DNA of 20,780 nucleotides, taken from Alphaproteobacteria bacterium (GTDB lineage: Bacteria > Pseudomonadota > Alphaproteobacteria > Micropepsales > Micropepsaceae). Below the pieces are notes generated by a model, which was not told where the DNA came from, did not search any database, and saw only the letters and a list, made by a program, of their open reading frames with translations. The translations under genes were made by a program, and so were the position numbers. The DNA lies in NCBI GenBank assembly GCA_028869355.1, contig JAGWSK010000548.1:1-20780 (forward strand), written 5' to 3'. This document shows positions 1 to 7,017 of this stretch, one piece after another (within the stretch, counting starts at the first letter, position 1; every line of letters starts with the position of its first letter).

Positions 1-822
1 ACGCGGTTCGGCAATCCGGTGCGCGTGATAACCGAGCCGGGGCTGCAGGTGAAACTGCCTGCGCCGATCGAGATGACCATCCCCATCGATCTGAGAATGC
101 GCACGACATCGACCGGCCTTCAGGACGTCGGTACCAAGGACGGGCTGCGGGTTCTCATGCAGACTTATGTCGGCTGGCGCGTATCGAATAATCCTGACCG
201 CATCCGTCAGTTCCTCCGCTCCGTGCGCAACGAGCCGGACGAAGCTGCGGTTCAACTGCGCAGCTATGTCAGCGCGGCATTGCACATTGCGGCGAGCAAT
301 TTCGATCTTGCAGATATGGTGAATCTGGATCCCGCCAAAGTGCGCGTCGCCGCCTTCGAACAGCAGGTGCAGGATCAGGTCGCTGCCCGCATGCTCCAGG
401 TTTACGGCATTGATATCAGCCAGGTCGGCGTCGAGCGCTTGACGCTGCCCGCCGAAACGCTCGCCGCGACGGTAGCCCGCATGCGGGCAGAACGCGAAAC
501 GGTCGCGGCCGCGCGTACCGCGGAGGGATTGCGGCAGGCGGCGATCATTCGCGCGGATGCCGATCGCGATGGCCGCGAAGTGGTCGCCAAAGCCCGTGAG
601 CAGGCCTCCGAGACCGAGGCCAATGCCGAGCAGCAATCCGCCAAAATCCGCGCCGACGCCTATAAGGCTGATCCCGCTCTGTATAATGAGCTGCGGTCGC
701 TCGATACCGCGAACAAGATAATCGGCCGTTCCACTTCGATGGTACTGCGCACCGACGCGGCGCCATTCCGGGCACTGGTCAATGGCGTGCCCGGTGCTCA
801 GAGCGCCCCGGCAGGTAAGTGA
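1..822 (+). CDS. HflC-like SPFH/prohibitin-family membrane protein, 5' truncated by the window edge
   Basis: The frame is open from base 1 and gives 273 residues to the TGA at 820-822; the true start and any N-terminal membrane anchor lie upstream. The first visible residues (RFGNPVRVITEPGLQVKLP) are the start of an SPFH (band 7) domain, which runs to about residue 150. From about 155 to 225 there is an Ala/Arg/Glu-rich coiled coil, then the HflC-like tail (ADPALYNELRSLDTANK, then VLRTDAAPF). HflC normally pairs with HflK in a large membrane assembly around the FtsH protease. Here the HflC-like gene comes first, the reverse of the classical hflK-hflC order, and it is followed by an HflK-like gene and a metal ATPase gene. 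The stop overlaps the next GTG start by 4 nt, so co-translation is likely. The family is clear; the partner is inferred. Confidence 0.88.
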   Translation, partial: TRFGNPVRVITEPGLQVKLPAPIEMTIPIDLRMRTTSTGLQDVGTKDGLRVLMQTYVGWRVSNNPDRIRQFLRSVRNEPDEAAVQLRSYVSAALHIAASNFDLADMVNLDPAKVRVAAFEQQVQDQVAARMLQVYGIDISQVGVERLTLPAETLAATVARMRAERETVAAARTAEGLRQAAIIRADADRDGREVVAKAREQASETEANAEQQSAKIRADAYKADPALYNELRSLDTANKIIGRSTSMVLRTDAAPFRALVNGVPGAQSAPAGK

Positions 823-1931
823 AATCCGTGAGCGATGTTCTCGAACGGGATTTTGCTTTTGAGGATACGGGTGACCCCGCGGAGGCCGCTGAATCAGTCC
901 CACCGCCGGGGCCGATCGCACAATCGGTCGCGATCGGATTCCGCGCTGTTTATGTGGTGACAATACTCCTGGCTGTGGTCTGGCTCGGCAGCAATATCCG
1001 GGAAATCGCTCCAGACAGTCAGGCGGTCGTGCTTCGCTTTGGCAATATTGTCAGGGTTCAGAATTCCGGCCTGTTGCTGGCCTGGCCGCGTCCGATCGAA
1101 GACGTGGTGTTGCTTCCCGGTCCTGACCGTCAGTTGAGTCAGTCCGTTGGCAGCCTGCCGGCGGTCGGCGGCATCACCCAGCCCCCGCCACAGGTGGTCG
1201 GATCGGGAGTAGCGGTTCCGGTGACGGCGTCGCCCTATCTTACCGGCGACGGCAATGTTGTCCTTCTCGATGCCAAGCTGATCTATAGAATCATAGATCC
1301 CCGAGCCTACTATCTGTCGCAGATTCACGTCGAGCCGGCGCTTGATCGCCTGTTCCGCGCCACCGCGGTCCGCGTTACCGCGGGTTTCGGCCTGAACGAT
1401 TTTCTCGTAACGCAGACCAATGCGCCCAGCCCGGCGGGTAACGCATCGGCCGTCGCCCTGCGGGCGGAGGTCAGGGACGACTTTCTCAAGGTCATGAACG
1501 CAAAGCTGGCCCAGCTGAACGACAAGGGCGTGGGCATTGGGGTCGAGGTTAACCGCATCGACTTGACACCATCGCTGCCGGCCGAAGCCAAGATTGCATT
1601 CGACCAGGTCTTGACCGCCACCCAGCAGGCGGACCAGCAAGTTGCCGCGGCACGCACAGCGGGCGAGCTCCGCCGTCAGGTCGCGCAGCGGGAAGCCGAC
1701 GGCCTGGTCAGCGCTGCCCAGGCAACCGCCAATGAAAGCATTTCCTCAGCGACAGTTGACACAGCGACGATCAAGGCATTGGACTCCCAGATTACCAATC
1801 AGACGCGGGAAAGTGTTATGTTCCAAGCCTATGTAGACAGGGTCACCCAGATCATGAACCGCGTCGGTTCCGTAACGGCGGTCGATCCGCAAGGTGGAAC
1901 GCGCTTTGTGTTGCCGGGAAAGCAGCCATGA
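819..1931 (+). CDS. HflK-like SPFH/prohibitin-family membrane protein
   Basis: A 370-residue protein with a short acidic cytosolic head (1-37), one transmembrane helix (about 38-58), an SPFH domain (about 62-265) and an Ala/Gln-rich coiled coil (about 262-320). The stretch TGDGNVVLLDAKLIYRI at 142-158 matches the HflK signature seen in E. coli as TSDENVVRVEMNVQYRV. A Gly/Pro-rich insert at about 108-140 lengthens the front of the domain. The gene overlaps its upstream neighbour by 4 nt (GTGA) and the downstream ATPase gene by 4 nt (ATGA). The start is either GTG at 819 or GTG at 828; an AGG lies unusually close to the first. HflK family members regulate or scaffold membrane proteins, classically FtsH. 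Fixed linkage to a P-type ATPase suggests that this pair serves the pump; that is inference. Confidence 0.87.
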   Translation: MKSVSDVLERDFAFEDTGDPAEAAESVPPPGPIAQSVAIGFRAVYVVTILLAVVWLGSNIREIAPDSQAVVLRFGNIVRVQNSGLLLAWPRPIEDVVLLPGPDRQLSQSVGSLPAVGGITQPPPQVVGSGVAVPVTASPYLTGDGNVVLLDAKLIYRIIDPRAYYLSQIHVEPALDRLFRATAVRVTAGFGLNDFLVTQTNAPSPAGNASAVALRAEVRDDFLKVMNAKLAQLNDKGVGIGVEVNRIDLTPSLPAEAKIAFDQVLTATQQADQQVAAARTAGELRRQVAQREADGLVSAAQATANESISSATVDTATIKALDSQITNQTRESVMFQAYVDRVTQIMNRVGSVTAVDPQGGTRFVLPGKQP

Positions 1932-3886
1932 GTCTCACGCAGACCCTTCCCAGCCCGCTAACCGATCCCAGAGGACAGGCCGCTGGCGCCGCTGCTGCCA
2001 GCGATCAGCCGCTGCTCGAAAAAACCGAACGGATCATCCTGGGACTGCGTATTACGCTCGCTTTGGCAGCCTTCTGCCTTTTGGTGGTTGCAGGAAGCAT
2101 CCGGCTCTTTTTGCCGGCAGATACCGGAATTTCCGATCTGGTCGCCGGCGTTGCGGCGGCCCTCGTCGCTATACCGGTCCTTACCGAAGCCTGGGCGAGC
2201 TTGCGCCATCCTTCCCTGCACGGCATCACCGACCGGCTGGTGGCGCTGGCGCTGGTGGCCTGTTGGGCGACAGGCGATCTGATGACGGCCGCGTTCCTGC
2301 CAATTGTAATGACCCTCGGCCATATTCTGGAAGAGCGCAGCATGCTCGGTTCGCGCGAAGCTGTGCAGGCTTTGGGCAAGCTCACCGAATCTGATGCGCG
2401 GCGTCTGCTGCCGGACGGTTCGGTCGAGATGGTACCGACGGCGAATCTCCGTACCGGCGACGTTATTGAACTCCGTGCGGGCGAGCGCTTGCCGGCAGAC
2501 GGCATTGTGCGTCGCGGCGTTTCCAGCCTGGACATGGCGTCACTGACCGGCGAATCGGTGCCGGTGGAGGTGCATGAGAATACGACCGTTCTTGCCGGCG
2601 CGATGAACATTGATGGCTTGTTGCAAGTCGAACTTACCCGTGTCGGCGAAAGCACCACGCTTGGCCGCATCATCAACCTGATGCGCGACGCGGAAAACGC
2701 CAAGCCGCCCGTGACCCGTCTTTTGGATCGCTATTCCGGCCAGTATATGACGCTGGTCCTGCTCGTCGCCGCCGGCACGTGGTTCGTCACCGGAAATGTA
2801 CCGGCGATGTTGGCGGTGCTCGTCGCGTCCTGTCCTTGCGCGTTGGTGCTCGCCGCGCCCGCAACCGCCATCGCAGCTATCGTCGTCGCAGCGCGCCACG
2901 GGATTCTTATCAAGGGTTCGGCATTCCTCGAACAGCTTTCCGATGTGACTGCTGTTGTGTTCGACAAGACCGGCACAATCACGACCGGCAGCCTCCAGCT
3001 TGAGGGAACGCGCCCTGTAAGGGGGATGGATAAGGATTCTCTCCGCGTTTTGGGCGCAAGCCTCGGCGCTGCGAGCAACCATCCGCTAAGCCGGGCTGCT
3101 GCCGAAGGCGTGAGTGAGAAGGAGCGGCTCATCCTCGAAGACACGCGTGAGGTCGGGGGCTTCGGCGTCTGCGCGACCTATGATGGCCAGCAGGTGGCGC
3201 TTGGCCGCGCGGATCTCTTCGGCGGTCTCGGCATCGATGTGCCTCCTGCGCCCGATCATGATGGTCCGATTGCGGGCGTTTCCATGGGCGGAAAGTTTTT
3301 GGGCTGGCTGCTTTTCAGCGATCAGTTGCGGCCGAGTGCCGCCCTTGCAGTGCACGATCTGAAGGCGCTCGGCATCGACCGCCTCCTGTTGCTCACCGGG
3401 GATCGCGACAATGTGGCCCGCCACGTGGCGACCGAAATCGGCATCGATGATGTTTATGCCGAGATGCTGCCCGAAGAGAAGATGGCAGTCGTCAGGCGCG
3501 AAATTCGTTCCGGCTTCCGTCCGATGGTGGTGGGAGATGGCATCAACGACACCCTGGCCTTGCGCGCTGGCGCAGTCGGCGTCGCGATGGGTAGCCAGGG
3601 CGCGGAAGTGGCACTCGCTTCCGCCGATCTCGCTCTGATGACCAACGATCTGCGCCGCCTTGGCACCTGCATCCGTTTGAGCCGGCAGTGCCGCCGCACG
3701 ATCTCGGTCAATGTCGCAATCGGGTTGGGCTTCACCTTCGGCTTGACGGCGCTGGCAAGCGTCGGCGTGCTTGGCGTCGAAGCACCGATCATTGCTGCGT
3801 TGCTGCACAATCTGAGCACATTCCTCGGTCTCGGTAACGCCGGGCGGCTGCTGCTGTTCGACGAAACGCGTCAGCAGGCTGCCTAA
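1928..3886 (+). CDS. P1B-type heavy-metal-translocating P-type ATPase
   Basis: A 652-residue membrane ATPase that should export a transition metal cation using ATP. Visible motifs in order: TGES of the actuator domain at 207-210, the metal-site CPC in a membrane helix at 302-304, DKTGT with phosphorylated Asp346, the P1B-specific HP pair at 385-386, TGD at 490-492 and GDGIND at 536-541. Membrane helices lie around 36-60, 68-90, 102-135, 272-288, 292-325 and 592-640. The N terminus is only about 35 residues before the first helix and carries no HMA domain or CxxC motif. The last helix reads LHNLST at 626-631, where the zinc ATPase ZntA has an Asp-x-Gly; the metal is therefore unresolved. The start codon overlaps the stop of the HflK-like gene (ATGA), so this is the third gene of one operon. 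Confidence 0.93.
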   Translation: MSLTQTLPSPLTDPRGQAAGAAAASDQPLLEKTERIILGLRITLALAAFCLLVVAGSIRLFLPADTGISDLVAGVAAALVAIPVLTEAWASLRHPSLHGITDRLVALALVACWATGDLMTAAFLPIVMTLGHILEERSMLGSREAVQALGKLTESDARRLLPDGSVEMVPTANLRTGDVIELRAGERLPADGIVRRGVSSLDMASLTGESVPVEVHENTTVLAGAMNIDGLLQVELTRVGESTTLGRIINLMRDAENAKPPVTRLLDRYSGQYMTLVLLVAAGTWFVTGNVPAMLAVLVASCPCALVLAAPATAIAAIVVAARHGILIKGSAFLEQLSDVTAVVFDKTGTITTGSLQLEGTRPVRGMDKDSLRVLGASLGAASNHPLSRAAAEGVSEKERLILEDTREVGGFGVCATYDGQQVALGRADLFGGLGIDVPPAPDHDGPIAGVSMGGKFLGWLLFSDQLRPSAALAVHDLKALGIDRLLLLTGDRDNVARHVATEIGIDDVYAEMLPEEKMAVVRREIRSGFRPMVVGDGINDTLALRAGAVGVAMGSQGAEVALASADLALMTNDLRRLGTCIRLSRQCRRTISVNVAIGLGFTFGLTALASVGVLGVEAPIIAALLHNLSTFLGLGNAGRLLLFDETRQQAA

Positions 3887-4629
3887 CCAGCGAGGCGCAC
3901 GGCGATATAGAGCGAGGCCGCGCCGAGAATGGTAATGCTGGTTGTCAGGAATTTCGGGTGCGCATGATGACTCTCGGGCAGAAGGTCGCTTGCGCCGATG
4001 AACAGGAAGAAACCGGCGAAGACAGCCAATATCAGCGCAAGCTGATCGCTCGTCGGAGTGAACAGCAGACTTAAGGCAGCGCCTATTACAGGCGCAATCG
4101 CATCCGTGATCAGCCAGCCAAAGGCGCTGTGGCGCGTGCCGCCGTTCTTCAGCACAAGATTCACGGTGTTCATGCCGTCGGAACAATCGTGGGCGAGGAC
4201 CGCAACTGTCACCACTCCGCCGACCGCTGCGGAAACTTTGAATGCCATGCCGATCGCCAGCCCATCCAACAGACTGTGGCAGGAGAGCGTGCCCGCACCG
4301 AGCCAGCCGCGCTGGAAATTGCCATGGACATGGACGGCATCGTCGTGATCGTCGGTGTGAGTATGAAGGATGACCAAACGGTCAAGCACCGCATACGCGA
4401 AAAATCCGATACCGGTGAAGCCGAGTACGGTCGAGGGCACAAACACATTCTTCGCGATTTCGAGCGATTCGGGCAGCAGGTCGAACAACGCCACCGCGAT
4501 CACGGCGCCGGCGCTGAATCCGAGCATCAAGTGCAGCTTGTCGCGGAAGCGCAGCGCCAGGCTGCCCCCTATGAGGGTCGCCGAAAACGCAGCAACAGAA
4601 AGAACCATGACAAGAAGCGGTGTGGTCAT
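3883..4629 (-). CDS. ZIP-family divalent metal permease
   Basis: A 248-residue, almost wholly hydrophobic protein with about seven to eight membrane helices. The binuclear metal site of ZIP transporters is visible: H118-S-L-L-D122-G in helix 4 and H147-D-C-S-D151-G in helix 5, the latter where BbZIP has HNxPEG. A His/Asp-rich cytosolic loop lies between helices 3 and 4 (about 89-102: HTHTDDHDDAVHVH). The two ZIP half-repeats both carry LLPES (residues 51-55 and 216-220). ZIP proteins bring Zn2+, Fe2+ or Mn2+ into the cytosol. The gene converges on the ATPase gene and the two stops overlap by 4 nt, so a pump and an importer sit tail to tail. Substrate and direction are family inference. Confidence 0.87.
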   Translation of the reverse strand: MTTPLLVMVLSVAAFSATLIGGSLALRFRDKLHLMLGFSAGAVIAVALFDLLPESLEIAKNVFVPSTVLGFTGIGFFAYAVLDRLVILHTHTDDHDDAVHVHGNFQRGWLGAGTLSCHSLLDGLAIGMAFKVSAAVGGVVTVAVLAHDCSDGMNTVNLVLKNGGTRHSAFGWLITDAIAPVIGAALSLLFTPTSDQLALILAVFAGFFLFIGASDLLPESHHAHPKFLTTSITILGAASLYIAVRLAG

Positions 4630-4649
4630 GGCGAATTGGCGATCGATTT

Positions 4650-4665
4650 CATTGTGCGCATTGTG
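4650..4665. repeat. Direct repeat upstream of the ZIP permease gene
   Basis: CATTGTG occurs twice, at 4650-4656 and 4659-4665, giving a 9-bp period, 20-36 bp before the ZIP start codon on the minus strand. Its position would suit a regulator site, but it does not match a Zur, Fur, MntR or Irr box that I recognise. It could be chance. Confidence 0.25.
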
Positions 4666-4730
4666 GCGGCATCATTTTTACGCCGCAAGTTGGGTCGAAA
4701 GCTTCAGGAATTTCCCGCCTGCGGCCAGTC

Positions 4731-4745
4731 GGGAACCGGTTTCCC
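4731..4745. promoter_or_regulatory. Short palindrome in the divergent promoter between ZIP and EamA genes
   Basis: GGGAA-CCGGT-TTCCC, with a perfect AACCGGTT core (4734-4741), lies about midway between the divergent ZIP permease and EamA permease starts. The position suits a shared operator, but the arms are short and no known regulator consensus is recognised. Confidence 0.25.
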
Positions 4746-4833
4746 AACATACAGTTAGCCGGGATATGATCTCACTACCAATCGGGGCCTCGCTCTCTAT
4801 ACTGATGGACAAGATGCATCTCGGACGGCGGGC

Positions 4834-5898
4834 ATGAGCGATCATTCCCAAAGGCGGGCAGTGGGGTTTGCGGTGGCAGCGGCCGCCTTGTTCGGCGCCA
4901 GCGTTCCCGCCGCCAAACTCTTTCTCGGCCATGGCGTTGAAGGGCGCCTGCTGGCGGGATTGCTTTATCTCGGCTCTGGTGTCGGGCTAGCAGGAATACT
5001 GACGGTGTGGCGGGCCTTAGGGTTTCGATCATCGGAGGCACCCCTGCGATGGTCAGACGCACCGCGCCTCGCGGCCGTGATTGTCTCCGGTGGAGTAGTC
5101 GGGCCACTTCTCCTGATGTGGGGCCTCGCGCATACCGATGCGGCGTCCGCCTCGCTTCTGCTCAATGTCGAAGGCGTCGCTACTCTCGCCATCGCATGGC
5201 TGGTTTTTCACGAAAACGCGGACACACGCATCATCCTTGGGGCCTTCGCCATTCTTGCCGGTGCGGCCATCGTCTCGTGGGGCGGAGCACTCGATTCCTT
5301 CAATATGGGGGCGGTCGCGATTGTCGCGGCGTGCGTGGCCTGGGCCGTGGACAACAATCTGACCCGCGGCCTGTCAGGTTCCAACCCGGTCGAAATCGCC
5401 GCGTGGAAAGGCCTGTGCGCCGGAAGTTTCAACGTCCTCCTCGCTCTTCTGTTTGGCGATCATCTTCCGGCCGCAGGATTGATCGTGGCCGCGGGTGCAC
5501 TCGGGGTCGTCAGTTATGGTACAAGTTTGGCGCTGTTCGTTCTGGCTTTGCGGCATCTCGGCGTCGCGCGGACCGGAGCCTATTTTTCAACCGCGCCATT
5601 CATCGGCGCGGTGGTCGCGATCATTCTGTTCGATGAACCGTTCACTCTTCGGCTCGCCATTTCCGGTGCGCTCATGGGATCAGGCGTGCTGCTCCATATT
5701 CTCGAAGTGCACGCCCACTGGCACCGGCACGAACCGCTGGAACACACGCATAGTCACACTCATGACGCACATCACGGGCATCAACACGAACCCGGCGCCC
5801 CAGAGCCGCATGCCCACGCCCACCGGCATAGTGCGACTGGGCACAGCCATGCGCATTATCCCGACCTGCATCATCGCCACAGTCATTCGGGACAGTAA
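4834..5898 (+). CDS. EamA/DMT-family permease with a long histidine-rich C-terminal tail
   Basis: A 354-residue protein. Residues 8-290 form ten hydrophobic helices in two EamA repeats, starting with AVGFAVAAAALFGASVPAAK and including the usual half-helix marks LLLNVEGVATL (108-118) and APFIGAVVAIILFDEP (254-269). From residue 293 to the end there are 23 histidines in 62 residues, in HxH and HTHSHTH style runs separated by Pro and Gly, ending at SHSGQ. DMT permeases export small metabolites or metals. The tail is very likely a metal-binding cytosolic buffer or sensor, as in Zn/Ni transporters and chaperones. It is divergent from the ZIP gene across about 200 bp. The family is clear; a metal substrate is inferred from tail and neighbours. 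Confidence 0.88.
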   Translation: MSDHSQRRAVGFAVAAAALFGASVPAAKLFLGHGVEGRLLAGLLYLGSGVGLAGILTVWRALGFRSSEAPLRWSDAPRLAAVIVSGGVVGPLLLMWGLAHTDAASASLLLNVEGVATLAIAWLVFHENADTRIILGAFAILAGAAIVSWGGALDSFNMGAVAIVAACVAWAVDNNLTRGLSGSNPVEIAAWKGLCAGSFNVLLALLFGDHLPAAGLIVAAGALGVVSYGTSLALFVLALRHLGVARTGAYFSTAPFIGAVVAIILFDEPFTLRLAISGALMGSGVLLHILEVHAHWHRHEPLEHTHSHTHDAHHGHQHEPGAPEPHAHAHRHSATGHSHAHYPDLHHRHSHSGQ

Positions 5899-5907
5899 CT
5901 GCGCGCT

Positions 5908-6846
5908 TTACGCGCCGGCGGCGTAGCCGTGTTGCTGGACGTGCTGGTTGACGAGGCTGACTGCTTCGGGCACTTCGTCAAGGAAACCCCAGCTCTTCAT
6001 CCAATCGTAGGTGCGTTGCAGTTCGGCGGCCGGGATCGGCGCCGGATCAACCAGATAGATACGGCTCTCGCGCAAATCGTCGATCGTCAACTGTGCGATT
6101 TGGGGGTCTTTGGTTTTGTAGTAGTCGAGGAAATAGTGAAGGTAGTTCCGCTTGTTCGCATTGATGCGGCGCACCGCTTCGCGCACTGCGCGGTTGAACG
6201 CGCTGTAGGTTTCGGCATCGACACGGTCCGACGCCACTTCGGTACCGTGATGGAATGCCGAAATGACGAGCCTGCAGCCCTTCTTCTCCGCCAGTGAGAT
6301 ATAGGGCTCGGTTAGGGTTGTTGCTTCGATCTCACCATCCATCAACAGTTTGAACCGATAGGGCGAGCCATTTGGTACCCGGCCGAGTTTGATCTGGTCA
6401 CGCGGCACGAAGCCTTCGAGCATCTGTAACGTCAGATAATGAGTGCCGAAAAAGAACGGAACACCGATCTGCCGGTTGGCGAACTGCTGCGGCGTCTGCA
6501 CCGTGGAATCGCCACGCACCACCAGCGCCGCGAATGTCACGATCGACCGCCGGCCGATCTGACGGCTGCCGACCCTGGTCGTCTCGACCCGGGAATAGTT
6601 GCCCCATTCGCAGGCGTTGTAGAGATCGGCTTTGCCCTCTTCGAGCAGCCGGCCGTGACTGGCGTACCGGTTTGCTCCCCTGCCGGTAACATCGGTGCAA
6701 GTGAGTTCTGCGCGCTTATCGACGCCGCGTTCCCGATCGGCCCATTTGATCTCCAGCCCCTCCTTGGCAAACAGCCCCTCATCGTAGGCTACGAGTTCGG
6801 CAAGACCCTGAAATGGAGCCGTGGTCTCAAGTGTCAATGTTTTCAT
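5908..6846 (-). CDS. NMT1/THI5-like (NitT/TauT-type) substrate-binding-fold protein without signal peptide
   Basis: A 312-residue protein starting at the ATG of 6846, which has AGGAGA 6-7 nt upstream; an upstream in-frame ATG at 6900 is judged spurious. It opens directly with the fold (MKTLTLETTAPFQGLAELVA, then YDEGLFAKEGLEIKW), which matches the first lobe of nitrate/sulfonate-type binding proteins. No signal peptide or lipobox is seen with either start. TEPYISLAEKKGCRLVIS marks the second lobe. No ABC permease or ATPase gene is adjacent, so it is either a cytosolic ligand binder or an enzyme that reuses the fold, as THI5 does. It is divergent from a LysR gene that probably controls it. The ligand is unknown. 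Confidence 0.78.
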   Translation of the reverse strand: MKTLTLETTAPFQGLAELVAYDEGLFAKEGLEIKWADRERGVDKRAELTCTDVTGRGANRYASHGRLLEEGKADLYNACEWGNYSRVETTRVGSRQIGRRSIVTFAALVVRGDSTVQTPQQFANRQIGVPFFFGTHYLTLQMLEGFVPRDQIKLGRVPNGSPYRFKLLMDGEIEATTLTEPYISLAEKKGCRLVISAFHHGTEVASDRVDAETYSAFNRAVREAVRRINANKRNYLHYFLDYYKTKDPQIAQLTIDDLRESRIYLVDPAPIPAAELQRTYDWMKSWGFLDEVPEAVSLVNQHVQQHGYAAGA

Positions 6847-6942
6847 GGGTTTCTCCTCATCGCTGACCGGCCGAAAGGAAGGCGCGAATTGTCCGATCAT
6901 CCGAACCGCTGCGGTTGACCCTGAAAAAGACCCAAACCCGTG

Positions 6943-6952
6943 TTGAGGTCAA
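6943..6952. promoter_or_regulatory. Short palindrome TTGA-GG-TCAA in the divergent promoter
   Basis: A 4-2-4 palindrome in the spacer between the substrate-binding-protein gene and the LysR gene, 20 bp to the left of the larger LTTR-like palindrome. LysR regulators often bind a strong recognition site plus a weaker activation site; this could be the latter, but short palindromes of this size arise by chance. Confidence 0.25.
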
Positions 6953-6971
6953 TCGAATAAAGTGGAACATA

Positions 6972-6990
6972 CGTTCAAAATATTTGAACG
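6972..6990. promoter_or_regulatory. Perfect 8-3-8 inverted repeat, probable LysR-type binding site
   Basis: CGTTCAAA (6972-6979) and TTTGAACG (6983-6990) are exact reverse complements around ATA. The repeat contains T6975-N11-A6987, the classical LTTR box. It lies 27 bp before the LysR start and about 125 bp before the divergent substrate-binding-protein start, fitting autoregulation plus control of the neighbour. Confidence 0.65.
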
Positions 6991-7017
6991 CCCCCACGGC
7001 AAAATTGGGAAACCTCG

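Noticed and set aside
894..1640. Minus-strand open frame of 248 codons opposite the HflK-like gene
   Set aside because: No domain, no ribosome site, and fully antisense to a gene locked in an overlapping operon.
3086..4186. Minus-strand open frame of 366 codons spanning the end of the ATPase gene and the start of the intergenic junction
   Set aside because: It lies opposite the P-type ATPase's conserved catalytic domain and over the ZIP gene in another frame; His/Arg/Ala-rich shadow reading.
4650..4745. Search for Zur, Fur, MntR or Irr boxes in the ZIP/EamA divergent promoter
   Set aside because: No A/T-rich dyad of the known alphaproteobacterial type was found; only short repeats, reported at low confidence.
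5700..5890. Repetitive CAC/CAT-rich stretch considered as a tandem repeat or CRISPR-like array
   Set aside because: The repetition follows codons of a His-rich protein tail and has no regular repeat-spacer pattern.
6972..6990. The 8-3-8 palindrome as an intrinsic terminator
   Set aside because: It has an AT-rich loop and short stem, lies between divergent starts rather than after a gene, and fits an LTTR site much better.
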